A DNA stretch of 16,271 bases, from assembly GCA_964605145.1 (NCBI GenBank), contig CAZSBG010000135.1, positions 1 through 16,271 on the forward strand, read 5' to 3'. The notes beneath the pieces were generated by a model that saw nothing but the letters and a program-made list of their open reading frames with translations, had not been told where the DNA came from and ran no database searches. Positions 6,391-13,969 of the stretch are shown one piece after another. The position numbers and the translations under genes are program-made. Source of the DNA: CAZSBG01 sp964605145. Its GTDB lineage: Bacteria > Zhuqueibacterota > Zhuqueibacteria > Thermofontimicrobiales > Thermofontimicrobiaceae. Positions within the stretch are counted from its first letter, which is position 1, and each line of letters opens with the position of its first letter.

Positions 6391-8128
6391 CTATTCCATC
6401 GATTTCTCCTGATTTGTTCTGCATACCTGCCAATGCCTCGCCGTATAACACACTATACGGCCATCTCTCATACACCTTGGCGCCTGCCTTGGTGGAGAGG
6501 TGGGGGCCGTCTGGATTTATTCCGCTTGTGGAATTGAAAGCTGAGGATGGCCCTCCTCCGTAGGCATTATTGTACTGTACCAGGATCACGAACCTTCCGT
6601 CATCACCATTTGTATAGACCTGGTTCCAGAGGTCGCGCTCCTCTTGTGCGTTCGTGGAGGTGTTCTCGACTATGTTATGCATCCCGGGCCTCTCCAGTTT
6701 GTACTGCGCTGCGCCCTTCCCGACCTGGACATTGAAGCTGTCAATGTCTATCTTCATCTCTGTGCTGTCTGCATACCTGATAATAAAGAATGTGGGTATG
6801 GTCTTTGGGTCTTTTAACAGCCCAAGCCCCTCAGCCATGTGCTTGTTGTAGGCATAATCGTTCCCGAAACCCTGCACTCCCGCATTCTGCGCGTGAATGT
6901 AGCCGATCCACGGAAGGTCAGCATGCGTCAGTCCCACTTTTCCCATGTCATAGTCGCCAGAGAGGTTCTCAAGCACCTGCTCGAGCTCCATGATCGTGTC
7001 CTTGGGGACAATCGTGAAGGTGTGGTTGCCTGCCTGGCCAGAGTAGAACGTGAACCTGCCGTCAGGGCCTGTCAGGGTGTCCTTCACGCCATTGGGCCCG
7101 TCAAGCCTGACATGGATGTTGGGCACGCCCCTGTCCAGGATGCCGTCATACACCTGGCCGATGAGCTTCAGGGCAAACTCGATGTCAACATTGGCATTGT
7201 TCTGGCCGGAAGCATTTTGAGGGTCAGTCGCTATCCACGTCACGTATGTGGAGCCGTTCCTGTCCTTCCCTGTTATGGTTGCTATGCTGTCTGCTATGTC
7301 GATCTTCACAATGCTGGTGTCATAGCCTGTTGCGCGCCAGCTCATCTCTGAGGGATAATTGTCAACATCCTCAACATGGTCGTTGAGGTTGAGAGTTGTC
7401 TTGCTGTTCCTCTTCACAGTCACATTGGGAACGCTTGTCACAGGCGGATAATTCGTTCTGAGTAAATAAAAATTGTGTCTGATGTCTTCGTAATCGTAAA
7501 TAGTAATCATTATATCAATGGGAACATAGCCTAACTTCTGGATGAAATAACGCGCCGATATTTCCGAGGATTTTTTCGCTGCACTATTTTTACCTCCCTC
7601 TTCCCCTGCAATATAAACAAACCGAATTGTGGCCAGTGAACCGTCCAGCAACAGCATTTTTTTGGTAACGCGCTCCCCATTGTCCGCCAGGATACGATAG
7701 AAATAAACGCCGGCCGGCAGTCGTTGTTTTCGTGACACATCGTCCCCATTCAGCGTCCGGGCGAAAACAAGCCTGCCGGTGACATCGAAAAGTTCAACTG
7801 CGCCAGGCTTGCTGTATTGAATGGTGGTTGCCGGGTTGAACGGATTGGGATAATTCTGGGAGATGAGATCGTATTTTTCTGGTATGGGCTCATTGGCTGC
7901 AATAGCCGTTGACGTGATACTGCCTTCATAAAAGCCGGTAGAATTGGTGGTTAATTGGAGGGTATCAATGTCGGTGAAAATCTGGATAAACGCGCTATCA
8001 ATGGGTGATTCGAGGATTTTATCACTGATGTAACCGGAGAAATTATAGGTTTGTTGGGCACGTGTATTGTGTAATCCTGTCAATATGAATAAAAAAAGAG
8101 ATATATATTTTAGCATTTTTTCTATCAT
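6296..8128 (-). CDS. Chimeric secreted protein with internal Por/T9SS sorting module
   Basis: Domains in order, by position. A signal peptide (MLKYISLFLFILTGLHNTRAQ; 8054-8116) comes first. Next is the first half of a CnaB/carboxypeptidase-regulatory-like domain (YNFSGYISDK to STGFYEGSIT; about 7905-8050). A Por/T9SS sorting module with QNYPNPFNP, ELFDVTGRLV and LPAGVYFYRI follows (7640-7867). The CnaB-like domain then seems to resume (ARYFIQKLGYVPIDI to NFYLL; about 7455-7560). From about 7453 codon use changes, and the protein continues with a cadherin/Ig-like domain (PPVTSVPNVTVKRNS; EDVDN), a second CnaB-like domain (LIGQVYDG to TFYSGQAGNHTF) and a C-terminal region I do not recognise. 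T9SS modules normally end a protein, so its internal place is odd. The C-terminus is frameshifted. Start choices are GTG at 8143, ATG at 8128 and ATG at 8116; none has a strong ribosome-binding site. Confidence 0.7.
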   Translation of the reverse strand: MIEKMLKYISLFLFILTGLHNTRAQQTYNFSGYISDKILESPIDSAFIQIFTDIDTLQLTTNSTGFYEGSITSTAIAANEPIPEKYDLISQNYPNPFNPATTIQYSKPGAVELFDVTGRLVFARTLNGDDVSRKQRLPAGVYFYRILADNGERVTKKMLLLDGSLATIRFVYIAGEEGGKNSAAKKSSEISARYFIQKLGYVPIDIMITIYDYEDIRHNFYLLRTNYPPVTSVPNVTVKRNSKTTLNLNDHVEDVDNYPSEMSWRATGYDTSIVKIDIADSIATITGKDRNGSTYVTWIATDPQNASGQNNANVDIEFALKLIGQVYDGILDRGVPNIHVRLDGPNGVKDTLTGPDGRFTFYSGQAGNHTFTIVPKDTIMELEQVLENLSGDYDMGKVGLTHADLPWIGYIHAQNAGVQGFGNDYAYNKHMAEGLGLLKDPKTIPTFFIIRYADSTEMKIDIDSFNVQVGKGAAQYKLERPGMHNIVENTSTNAQEERDLWNQVYTNGDDGRFVILVQYNNAYGGGPSSAFNSTSGINPDGPHLSTKAGAKVYERWPYSVLYGEALAGMQNKSGEIDGIEYPDWAYTILWGWYEPDRNGQSLDLPQRHLL

Positions 8129-8154
8129 CAGAATCAAAGACACTTAAAAGCACT

Positions 8155-8565
8155 TCATTTTAATGGATTGATGATTCTAACACCTCGCACCACTTGCCCG
8201 TAATTTAAATCTTCTGTCCACAGTTGATTACACTTGGCATGTTCGGCGCTAGCAATTATCATAGAATCCCAAAAAGACAACTTATTTGAAATTTGGATAT
8301 CAATCGCTACTTCTATTAATTCAGGTGTAATAATAACAACATCAAAATTCAGCAGGGAATGTAAAATATTTTTCATTAATGAAGGATCAGTATTGAGTTT
8401 TTTTGTGGCAGCAACAAAAAACTCCAGCATAACTTGTGTCGAAATAACACCAACATGCTCTTGATCCACAATTTTCAGCAAATCGCGACACTTATTTCGT
8501 TTGGTCAAATTATGCTGATCCATTGTATAAACAAAAATATTCGTATCAATAAATATTTTAGCCAC
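8155..8565 (-). CDS. vapC: VapC-family PIN-domain toxin
   Basis: VapC toxins are Mg-dependent endoribonucleases. This 136-residue product has the full PIN acid set: D7 in FIDTNIFVY, E48 in QVMLEFFVA, D100 in SFWDSMIIASA, and D119 in TEDLNYGQ. It ends with RIINP, as is common in the family. I chose the GTG at 8563-8565 because the family starts six residues before the first Asp. The frame is open 26 codons further, but that part overlaps the antitoxin gene and has no PIN character. The start lies eight bases inside the antitoxin gene, so the two are translationally coupled. Its stop is about 27 bases from the chimeric secreted protein gene downstream. Confidence 0.93.
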   Translation of the reverse strand: MAKIFIDTNIFVYTMDQHNLTKRNKCRDLLKIVDQEHVGVISTQVMLEFFVAATKKLNTDPSLMKNILHSLLNFDVVIITPELIEVAIDIQISNKLSFWDSMIIASAEHAKCNQLWTEDLNYGQVVRGVRIINPLK

Positions 8566-8782
8566 GGTAAAGATCCTCTCGCTTCCACTCGGCACCATTT
8601 GAATCTGCATTTGTTTGATCCATTTTTTGGAACAATTCATCAAGCCAATCAGATTCGGAAGAGGTTACTGTTTTTTTTAATAACATTCGAATCAAATTGT
8701 TTAGTGATGTATTATTCTTTTTAGCATAATTACGACCTTTTCGCATTAAATCTTCATCAAGTGAAATTGTTATATTAGGCAT
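8558..8782 (-). CDS. vapB: VapB-type ribbon-helix-helix antitoxin
   Basis: This 74-residue partner of the PIN toxin begins MPNITISLDEDLMRKGRNYA, a beta strand plus helix typical of ribbon-helix-helix DNA-binding proteins. It continues with a second helix (NNTSLNNLIRMLLKK). The acidic C-terminal part (LDELFQKMDQ to REDLYRG) should bind and inhibit the toxin. GGAGGT lies seven bases before the ATG, the strongest ribosome-binding site in the window and fitting for a protein that must be made in excess. It overlaps vapC by eight bases. Confidence 0.88.
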   Translation of the reverse strand: MPNITISLDEDLMRKGRNYAKKNNTSLNNLIRMLLKKTVTSSESDWLDELFQKMDQTNADSNGAEWKREDLYRG

Positions 8783-8817
8783 TGCAATTACCTCCAGGTT
8801 GAATTAATACTATACAA

Positions 8818-8844
8818 TTTATAAAAAACTCGGAAAAATGTCAA
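8818..8844 (-). promoter_or_regulatory. Candidate promoter of vapBC
   Basis: On the minus strand a consensus TTGACA (8839-8844) is followed after 15 bases by TATAAA (8818-8823), about 36 bases ahead of the vapB ATG. The -35 box is perfect but the spacer is shorter than optimal. Confidence 0.35.
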
Positions 8845-9011
8845 CTGTTTATTTTCATAGATAGCTAAAAGTCATCGGTGTTCAGTTTAAACATTGAAAA
8901 CATCCTTCCAAATAATCAAGAAATAATTATTACATTTTCACAAAATCCTTGATTTAATATTTTTTAATGTTTAACTTAGGGTTTTATTTTTGATTTCAAA
9001 TCGGATTAAAA

Positions 9012-9443
9012 ATGGTTGAACAATCGATACTCTTTGAGGCAAAGGCGTTTCTCTGCTGGGATAAATTTCCGCAGCTCGCCATCAAGCTCATTCCGGTTCA
9101 GGATGAAGTTGCCTTTTTCTATCCGCCATCCAAAGAGGTTTCGACGATAAATTTGTTCTACAATCCGGGCAAAAAAGACCTTTCCCGGCCTCTGTTCCTG
9201 CTTTTTCATGAAGCCGGACATTTTGTTCAGTGGCAAAATTATTCGTTCAAAAACATGGAAAAGGAATTCGTGCATCACATAAATTTGGACAGGGGAAAAC
9301 AAAAAGCTGATTTTGAGCGCGAGGCATGGGACATCGCGCGAAAGTTGATTCTGGAGTTTCTCAAAAAATTAAAGCTCATGAGTGACGAGCTTGAGCAACA
9401 CTTCGATCTCTTTTCAAAAACTTGTATTTCAAGTTATAATTAG
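9012..9443 (+). CDS. Minimal HEXXH zinc metallopeptidase (ImmA/IrrE-like)
   Basis: This 143-residue protein carries FLLFHEAGHFVQWQ, giving H66, E67 and H70 of a zinc HEXXH site. EREAWDIAR at 102-110 supplies a Glu (E102 or E104) in the ExxA layout of the third ligand. The order and spacing fit the ImmA/IrrE (COG2856) type of small gluzincin-like peptidase. Other members cleave repressors of the XRE type, but no XRE gene is in the window and this one has no extra domain. Residues 43-51 (VSTINLFYN) look like the strand preceding the active-site helix. The start ATG has only an A-rich leader. The gene runs 36 bases ahead of murE in the same direction and may be co-transcribed with it. Target and role are unknown. 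Confidence 0.8.
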   Translation: MVEQSILFEAKAFLCWDKFPQLAIKLIPVQDEVAFFYPPSKEVSTINLFYNPGKKDLSRPLFLLFHEAGHFVQWQNYSFKNMEKEFVHHINLDRGKQKADFEREAWDIARKLILEFLKKLKLMSDELEQHFDLFSKTCISSYN

Positions 9444-9479
9444 CGATTAAATATTCATGTAAAATCAAGAGAGGAAAGC

Positions 9480-10943
9480 ATGCTGTTAAAGACACTTCTG
9501 GATGAATTAAACGACAAAAAAATCTATGGACAGATGGATGAAATCGATGTAAAAGGAATTGTGTACGATCCGCTGCGCGTGGAAAAAGATTTCATGTATG
9601 TGGCGATTAATATTTACACCCAGTTGGACAAAATTGAAATCCCGGATGGTCACGATAAAGTGCACGATGCCGTCGCCAATGGCGCTGTTGCTGTTGTTCT
9701 GCAAAAAGATATGGACCTGCCCGATTCTGTGATTAAAATCGTGGTGCCGGATTCCCGTTATGCCCTGGCCTTGCTCGCCAATAAATTCTATAATTTCCCT
9801 TCCAAGCAAATGAAAATGGTTGGCGTGACCGGTACCAATGGCAAAACGACGACGACGCATATCATCGATAGTTTGCTGATGCAAAAATTTCGCACTGGAA
9901 TAATTGGGACACTCTATTATAAAATCAACGGTAAAATTCACAAATCCAAAGACACCACACCGGAGCCGCCGGATTTGCAGGAAATTTTCACCAACATGGT
10001 GAACGAAAATGTGGAATACTGCGCCATGGAAGTCTCGTCGCACGGCATCGACTTTTTCCGAGTGCAGGGCGTGGATTACAATGTGGCCCTGTTCACCAAT
10101 CTGTCCCAGGATCATCTTGATTACCACAAAACAATGGATATTTACCTCAAGACAAAAATGAAATTGTTTCAATGGCTCAGACCGGAAGATTATGCCATCG
10201 CCAATATCGATGATCCGCACGGTAAAGATTTCCTGAATGTCACCCAAGCAAAAAAAATCACATTCGGTATAAATAATCAGGCAGACATCATGGCAAAAGA
10301 TATTCGGTTCAGCATCAAGGGAACCGACTACCGACTGGTTACTCCAAAAGGCGAAATCGAGATTCAGCAAAAACTGGTGGGCATGTTCAATGTCTACAAC
10401 TCCCTGGCTGCAGTTGCGGTTGCGGTTACCCAGGGAATGGATTTGGCTACAATTAAAAAAGGTTTGGAAGAAAATATCGTCGTGGCCGGCCGGTTCCAGT
10501 TGGTGGACAAAGGCCAGCCGTTTTCCGTGGTGGTCGATTACGCCCACACGCCGGACGGCATGGAAAAAGTGCTCAGCCTCACCCAAAATTTGAATCCCAA
10601 TCGTGTGGTTACGGTATTTGGCTGCGGCGGCGACCGCGATAAAGAGAAGCGCCCCATCATGGGAGAAATCGCTGACAAATACAGCGATGAAGTTGTGCTG
10701 ACAGCGGACAATCCCCGCAACGAAGACCCGGAGACCATTATCAGCGAAATTGAGCAGGGCGTAAAAGGAACGACCTGTACAAAGATAATCGATCGGGGAA
10801 AGGCGATTGAATACGCTATTAAAAACGCTGGCGAGGGCGACATTATTATGATCGTTGGCAAGGGGCACGAAACCACGCAAACCCTGAAAGACAGAACCAT
10901 TCATTTCAACGATGTGGAAGAAGCGGAGAAATATTTGAATTAA
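9480..10943 (+). CDS. murE: UDP-MurNAc-tripeptide synthetase MurE (meso-DAP type)
   Basis: MurE adds the third stem-peptide residue to UDP-MurNAc-L-Ala-D-Glu using ATP in the cytoplasm. The 487-residue length is standard. The N-terminal domain has VKGIVYDPLRVEKDFMYVAI (24-43). The ATP loop GVTGTNGKTT is at 115-124. TTPEPPDLQ at 159-167 and MEVSSHG at 183-189 are substrate-binding motifs. K226 in YLKTKMKLF is the expected carbamylated lysine. The C-terminal domain has YAHTPDGME and the specificity motif D410-N-P-R413, which marks meso-diaminopimelate rather than lysine. An AGAGAGGAAAG leader precedes the ATG. It is separated from the usual murF/mraY/murD cluster; no other Mur gene follows in the window. 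Confidence 0.97.
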   Translation: MLLKTLLDELNDKKIYGQMDEIDVKGIVYDPLRVEKDFMYVAINIYTQLDKIEIPDGHDKVHDAVANGAVAVVLQKDMDLPDSVIKIVVPDSRYALALLANKFYNFPSKQMKMVGVTGTNGKTTTTHIIDSLLMQKFRTGIIGTLYYKINGKIHKSKDTTPEPPDLQEIFTNMVNENVEYCAMEVSSHGIDFFRVQGVDYNVALFTNLSQDHLDYHKTMDIYLKTKMKLFQWLRPEDYAIANIDDPHGKDFLNVTQAKKITFGINNQADIMAKDIRFSIKGTDYRLVTPKGEIEIQQKLVGMFNVYNSLAAVAVAVTQGMDLATIKKGLEENIVVAGRFQLVDKGQPFSVVVDYAHTPDGMEKVLSLTQNLNPNRVVTVFGCGGDRDKEKRPIMGEIADKYSDEVVLTADNPRNEDPETIISEIEQGVKGTTCTKIIDRGKAIEYAIKNAGEGDIIMIVGKGHETTQTLKDRTIHFNDVEEAEKYLN

Positions 10944-10960
10944 TACCAAACGATTTGTCC

Positions 10961-10996
10961 ACATCCCCTGGGTTGTCATCACGAGCCAGGGGATGT
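10961..10996. terminator. Perfect 11-base stem-loop after murE
   Basis: ACATCCCCTGG and CCAGGGGATGT form a perfect 11-base stem around a 14-base loop, 17 bases past the murE stop. No T-tract follows, so it is not a textbook intrinsic terminator. It may protect the murE transcript's 3' end or be another palindromic repeat. Confidence 0.35.
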
Positions 10997-11057
10997 TCCA
11001 ATTATCATCAAGTTTCTTAGCGTAGTTTTGAAAATTCTGAATTAAAAGTGTGTTATT

Positions 11058-12929
11058 ATGAAAAAAAACAAAATTAAAAATACGTATCATCTTATTTTTG
11101 CCGCTATTATTGTTCAAGTCACGTTGCTGTTAATTGTCACATGTGGCAAGAAAGAAGTCGAACCCATTGTGGCCAAAGCTGGAAAAACAACCATTCCGCT
11201 TTCGGAATTTCGGGAGCGATATCAGTTCACACCTCATATATTGCAAACACAAAATCAAATGAGGAACCGACGAAACGCAGTGGCTTCTCTTCTGGGCGAA
11301 AAAGTTTTAGTAGAAGAAGCCTATCGGAGAAATTTGGAAGATGACGAAAAATACAAGGCTTACGTGGAACAAATGAAAAAGGAAGCCATTGTCGAAGCGC
11401 TGTTTGACCACGAAATAAGCGCCACCATTGAAATATCCGAACAGGAAGTGAAACAGGGATATATCAAATCTCAGTCCAAGCTGGATCTGCAAGTGCTGAC
11501 CTTCGACAGCCTGCAACAGGCAAACGATGCGCGGAGACAAATTGAGGCAGGCAAAAGTTTGAACCAGGTGAAACGCGAGTTTCAAACGGATACATTCATC
11601 TCTGCCGACTCAGTGCTCACCTTGCCCATGAGATGGGGTCAGGCGCACCCGGCGCTGGAAGATATCGCCTATTCCCTGAAACCACACGAGGTGTCTCAAC
11701 CGATTTTTGTCGATGGCACCTATTTCATTTTAAAACTCATTAACAAAACGAGCCAGGTGTTATTAACCGAAGCCGATTACCTGCGCAACGAGCCGTCAAT
11801 TCGCAAGACGATCAGACAGCGAAAGCGCACTGAAAAATTTCATGGGTACATGAAAACACTGATGCAGGGTAAGGAAGTCAAAGTCTCTCATGAAATTTTT
11901 GGTCTGGTTGCCGGCGAATTGGAAAAAGTCTACCCCATTCGGAAGCGGGACACTGACATTGAGACGGCCCGGATATTTCGCGATTCCACATTGGAAGCAT
12001 TGCAGCAGCGAGAACTGGCAGATTACCTAAACGAACCGTTCGCCCGATTCGACGATGGTTCTACGTGGACCGTTCGGGACTTCATTCAAAAATTGAGCAT
12101 CGGGCCCTATCGGCTCAGTTATAATTCCAAAAAAGCATTCCGTAACAGTCTCAGCCGCGCTGTAAAAAGCATGGTGGAATTCGAATCACTGGCTCAAAAA
12201 GGAAAAGAGCTGGGTCTGGACGACACGTATTATGTCGAATATCAGACAAAAATGTGGTCAGATTCATATCTGGCCCAGGAATTGCGACAGGCTATAATCG
12301 ATACCATTTCAGTCTCTGATGAAGAAGTAGAATATTTCTATTCCAAAAATAAAAATAATTATGCCGGGCCGGCCATGGTAAATCTTCAGGAAATATTAGT
12401 CGATGATAAAAATCTGGCGTACAAACTGTATGAACGAATTCAAAGTGGTGAAGATATCGGTTCACTGGCTCGAAAATACAACACGCGTGAAATCAGTTTG
12501 AAACGGGATGGAGTGACAGGATATTTTTCCGTATCAGCGCTGGGAAAAGTCGGTGAGGTGGCCCAAAATTTGAATATCGGCGACATCGGCGGGCCGGTCG
12601 AGACGGAGTCGAATCAGTATTCTGTGTTCAAATTGTTAGACAAACGCGAAGCCGGGCCACTGTCTTTGGAAGAGGTGCGTAACGATGTAAAGCGAGATGC
12701 ATTGACGGATAAACGGATTCGGGCAATTGATAATTTTTTGACACAATTGGCCGATAAATACAGTATTGAAGTGAATCCGTCAGTTTTGGATACGCTTCAA
12801 ACCACAGACACCGGCATGCTTGTGTTGAAGCAGCATTATTACAATCGACCGGCAGCGCCTTTTGTGACGCCTTTGAATAAATCCTATTCATGGCAAAATT
12901 TAATGGACAAAGTATACCCTTTCAATTAA
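11058..12929 (+). CDS. SurA-like peptidyl-prolyl isomerase lipoprotein with parvulin domain
   Basis: This 623-residue protein begins with a positively charged, hydrophobic signal ending LLLIVTC-GKK, so C29 is probably lipidated. A Thr at -1 is unusual for a lipobox. A SurA-N-like segment follows (IVAKAGKTTIPLSEFRERYQ), then a poorly conserved first parvulin-like region around residues 140-230 (LDLQVLTFDSLQQA to GTYFILKLINK). A helical linker comes next. A clearer parvulin domain spans about 440-540: VNLQEILVDDKNLAYKLYER, TGYFSVSALGKVGEVAQNL, and NQYSVFKLLDKREAGPLSLEE. Such proteins assist folding of outer-membrane proteins in the periplasm. The gene lies 114 bases after murE. Catalytic competence of the first domain is doubtful. 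Confidence 0.85.
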   Translation: MKKNKIKNTYHLIFAAIIVQVTLLLIVTCGKKEVEPIVAKAGKTTIPLSEFRERYQFTPHILQTQNQMRNRRNAVASLLGEKVLVEEAYRRNLEDDEKYKAYVEQMKKEAIVEALFDHEISATIEISEQEVKQGYIKSQSKLDLQVLTFDSLQQANDARRQIEAGKSLNQVKREFQTDTFISADSVLTLPMRWGQAHPALEDIAYSLKPHEVSQPIFVDGTYFILKLINKTSQVLLTEADYLRNEPSIRKTIRQRKRTEKFHGYMKTLMQGKEVKVSHEIFGLVAGELEKVYPIRKRDTDIETARIFRDSTLEALQQRELADYLNEPFARFDDGSTWTVRDFIQKLSIGPYRLSYNSKKAFRNSLSRAVKSMVEFESLAQKGKELGLDDTYYVEYQTKMWSDSYLAQELRQAIIDTISVSDEEVEYFYSKNKNNYAGPAMVNLQEILVDDKNLAYKLYERIQSGEDIGSLARKYNTREISLKRDGVTGYFSVSALGKVGEVAQNLNIGDIGGPVETESNQYSVFKLLDKREAGPLSLEEVRNDVKRDALTDKRIRAIDNFLTQLADKYSIEVNPSVLDTLQTTDTGMLVLKQHYYNRPAAPFVTPLNKSYSWQNLMDKVYPFN

Positions 12930-13003
12930 AATTATGAATCCGACTTTTTGGATTTTCAGAGAGAAATTGGTACATTTATTAATTCGTGGAATCTGGAGCG
13001 GGA

Positions 13004-13876
13004 ATGGCGATGAAGTTAAAAGTTGATTTGCACTTACACACGAACAGGGACCTGGCAGAAATTGTAGCGGGAAGAAAAAATCTGATCTCTCCCAAAAAAT
13101 TGGTCGATATGGCCGTGGCTCAAAACTACGATGCCATATCCATCACACATCACGGAGTTCAATATGTGGATGATGAGCTGGTTGAATACGCACGGCAAAG
13201 AGGGCTGCTCATCATTCCCGGCGTGGAAACATTCATCAATAAAAAACATGTTTTGCTGATTAATTTTTCAACAAAAAAATATATTCTTTCGTACGATGAT
13301 TTATTAAAACACAAAACCGATGATGTGCTGGTGATTGCACCGCATCCCTATTACTTTATTTCAGAATGTTTGGGACGGGATTTCTCCAAACACATTCAAT
13401 GTTTCGACGCTGTGGAATACTGTCACTATTATATGAAATATCTGAATCCAAATAAGAAAGCGGTTCGCATGGCCAAAAAGTTCGGATTGCCGCTAATTGG
13501 CAATTCCGATACGCATAAGGACTACCAATTCGGGACAACGTTTTCGTATGTGTCCGCCGAGGAAAAAACGATCCCTTCAATTATCCGGGCCATCAAGCAG
13601 GGCAAGGTGGAAGTTGTCAGCCGACCGCTCAACATGGTTGAATTCGCGCGGGAGACAGTGTGGCTGTTCGAAAAAATGCCATACATGGTGCAATCGATGC
13701 TGAAAAAAATTGCCATACGCACTTCCTGGCCGTCAGCCATACGTCGATATGCAACACCGAAAAATCTGAGCCCCACACTCAAGCTGAACAGCAAACAACC
13801 GCAGCACACATCCGAAATCACAGAGGATAAATTGATCCACACAAAAATTCCGGTTCAACAGGCTCAGAAAGATTGA
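13004..13876 (+). CDS. PHP-domain metal-dependent phosphoesterase
   Basis: This protein of about 290 residues carries all the metal ligands of the PHP fold in order: DLHLHT near the start, SITHHG, IPGVETF, APHPYYF, and GNSDTHKD. It is therefore likely an active phosphoesterase with two or three metal ions, of the kind related to histidinol phosphatase and TrpH-type nucleases. The substrate cannot be told from sequence. The basic C-terminal 70 residues (from about RTSWPSAIRRYATPKN) are outside the fold and look disordered. An in-frame GTG lies 18 bases upstream and another ATG six bases downstream. I prefer the ATG at 13004, five bases after GGAG. It sits 74 bases after the isomerase gene and 93 bases before the transaminase gene. 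Confidence 0.85.
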   Translation: MAMKLKVDLHLHTNRDLAEIVAGRKNLISPKKLVDMAVAQNYDAISITHHGVQYVDDELVEYARQRGLLIIPGVETFINKKHVLLINFSTKKYILSYDDLLKHKTDDVLVIAPHPYYFISECLGRDFSKHIQCFDAVEYCHYYMKYLNPNKKAVRMAKKFGLPLIGNSDTHKDYQFGTTFSYVSAEEKTIPSIIRAIKQGKVEVVSRPLNMVEFARETVWLFEKMPYMVQSMLKKIAIRTSWPSAIRRYATPKNLSPTLKLNSKQPQHTSEITEDKLIHTKIPVQQAQKD

Positions 13877-13969
13877 CTTGCCATTTTGATTTCGTTTTCT
13901 TCTCATGGACTGACGCTGTTCTCAAAATATTACGCCAAAAAATAATTTATAATTCAGGAGAAGCCAAAA

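Larger units (their letters stand above)
5890..7453. other. Segment of foreign-looking codon use and protein style
   Basis: In this stretch the long minus-strand frame uses AGG for 8 of 11 arginines and AAG for about three quarters of lysines (my hand count). murE in the same window has no AGG among its 14 arginines, and the N-terminal part of the same gene prefers AAA. The encoded proteins change style at the same point, to Cys-rich and Ig/CnaB-like secreted sequence reminiscent of DPANN archaea. The segment contains the 3' parts of two convergent genes, both frameshifted. The edges are approximate. No terminal repeats, integrase or target duplication were seen. An assembly chimera has not been excluded. 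Confidence 0.5.

Noticed and set aside
8566..8643. 26-codon N-terminal extension of vapC
   Set aside because: It overlaps the antitoxin gene out of frame and lacks PIN character. The GTG at 8563-8565 gives a standard VapC N-terminus.
9507..11117. Long open frame of 536 codons on the minus strand
   Set aside because: It runs antisense through murE, whose motifs are complete. The translation is rich in His, Phe and Ile in the way of an antisense shadow and shows no recognisable domain.
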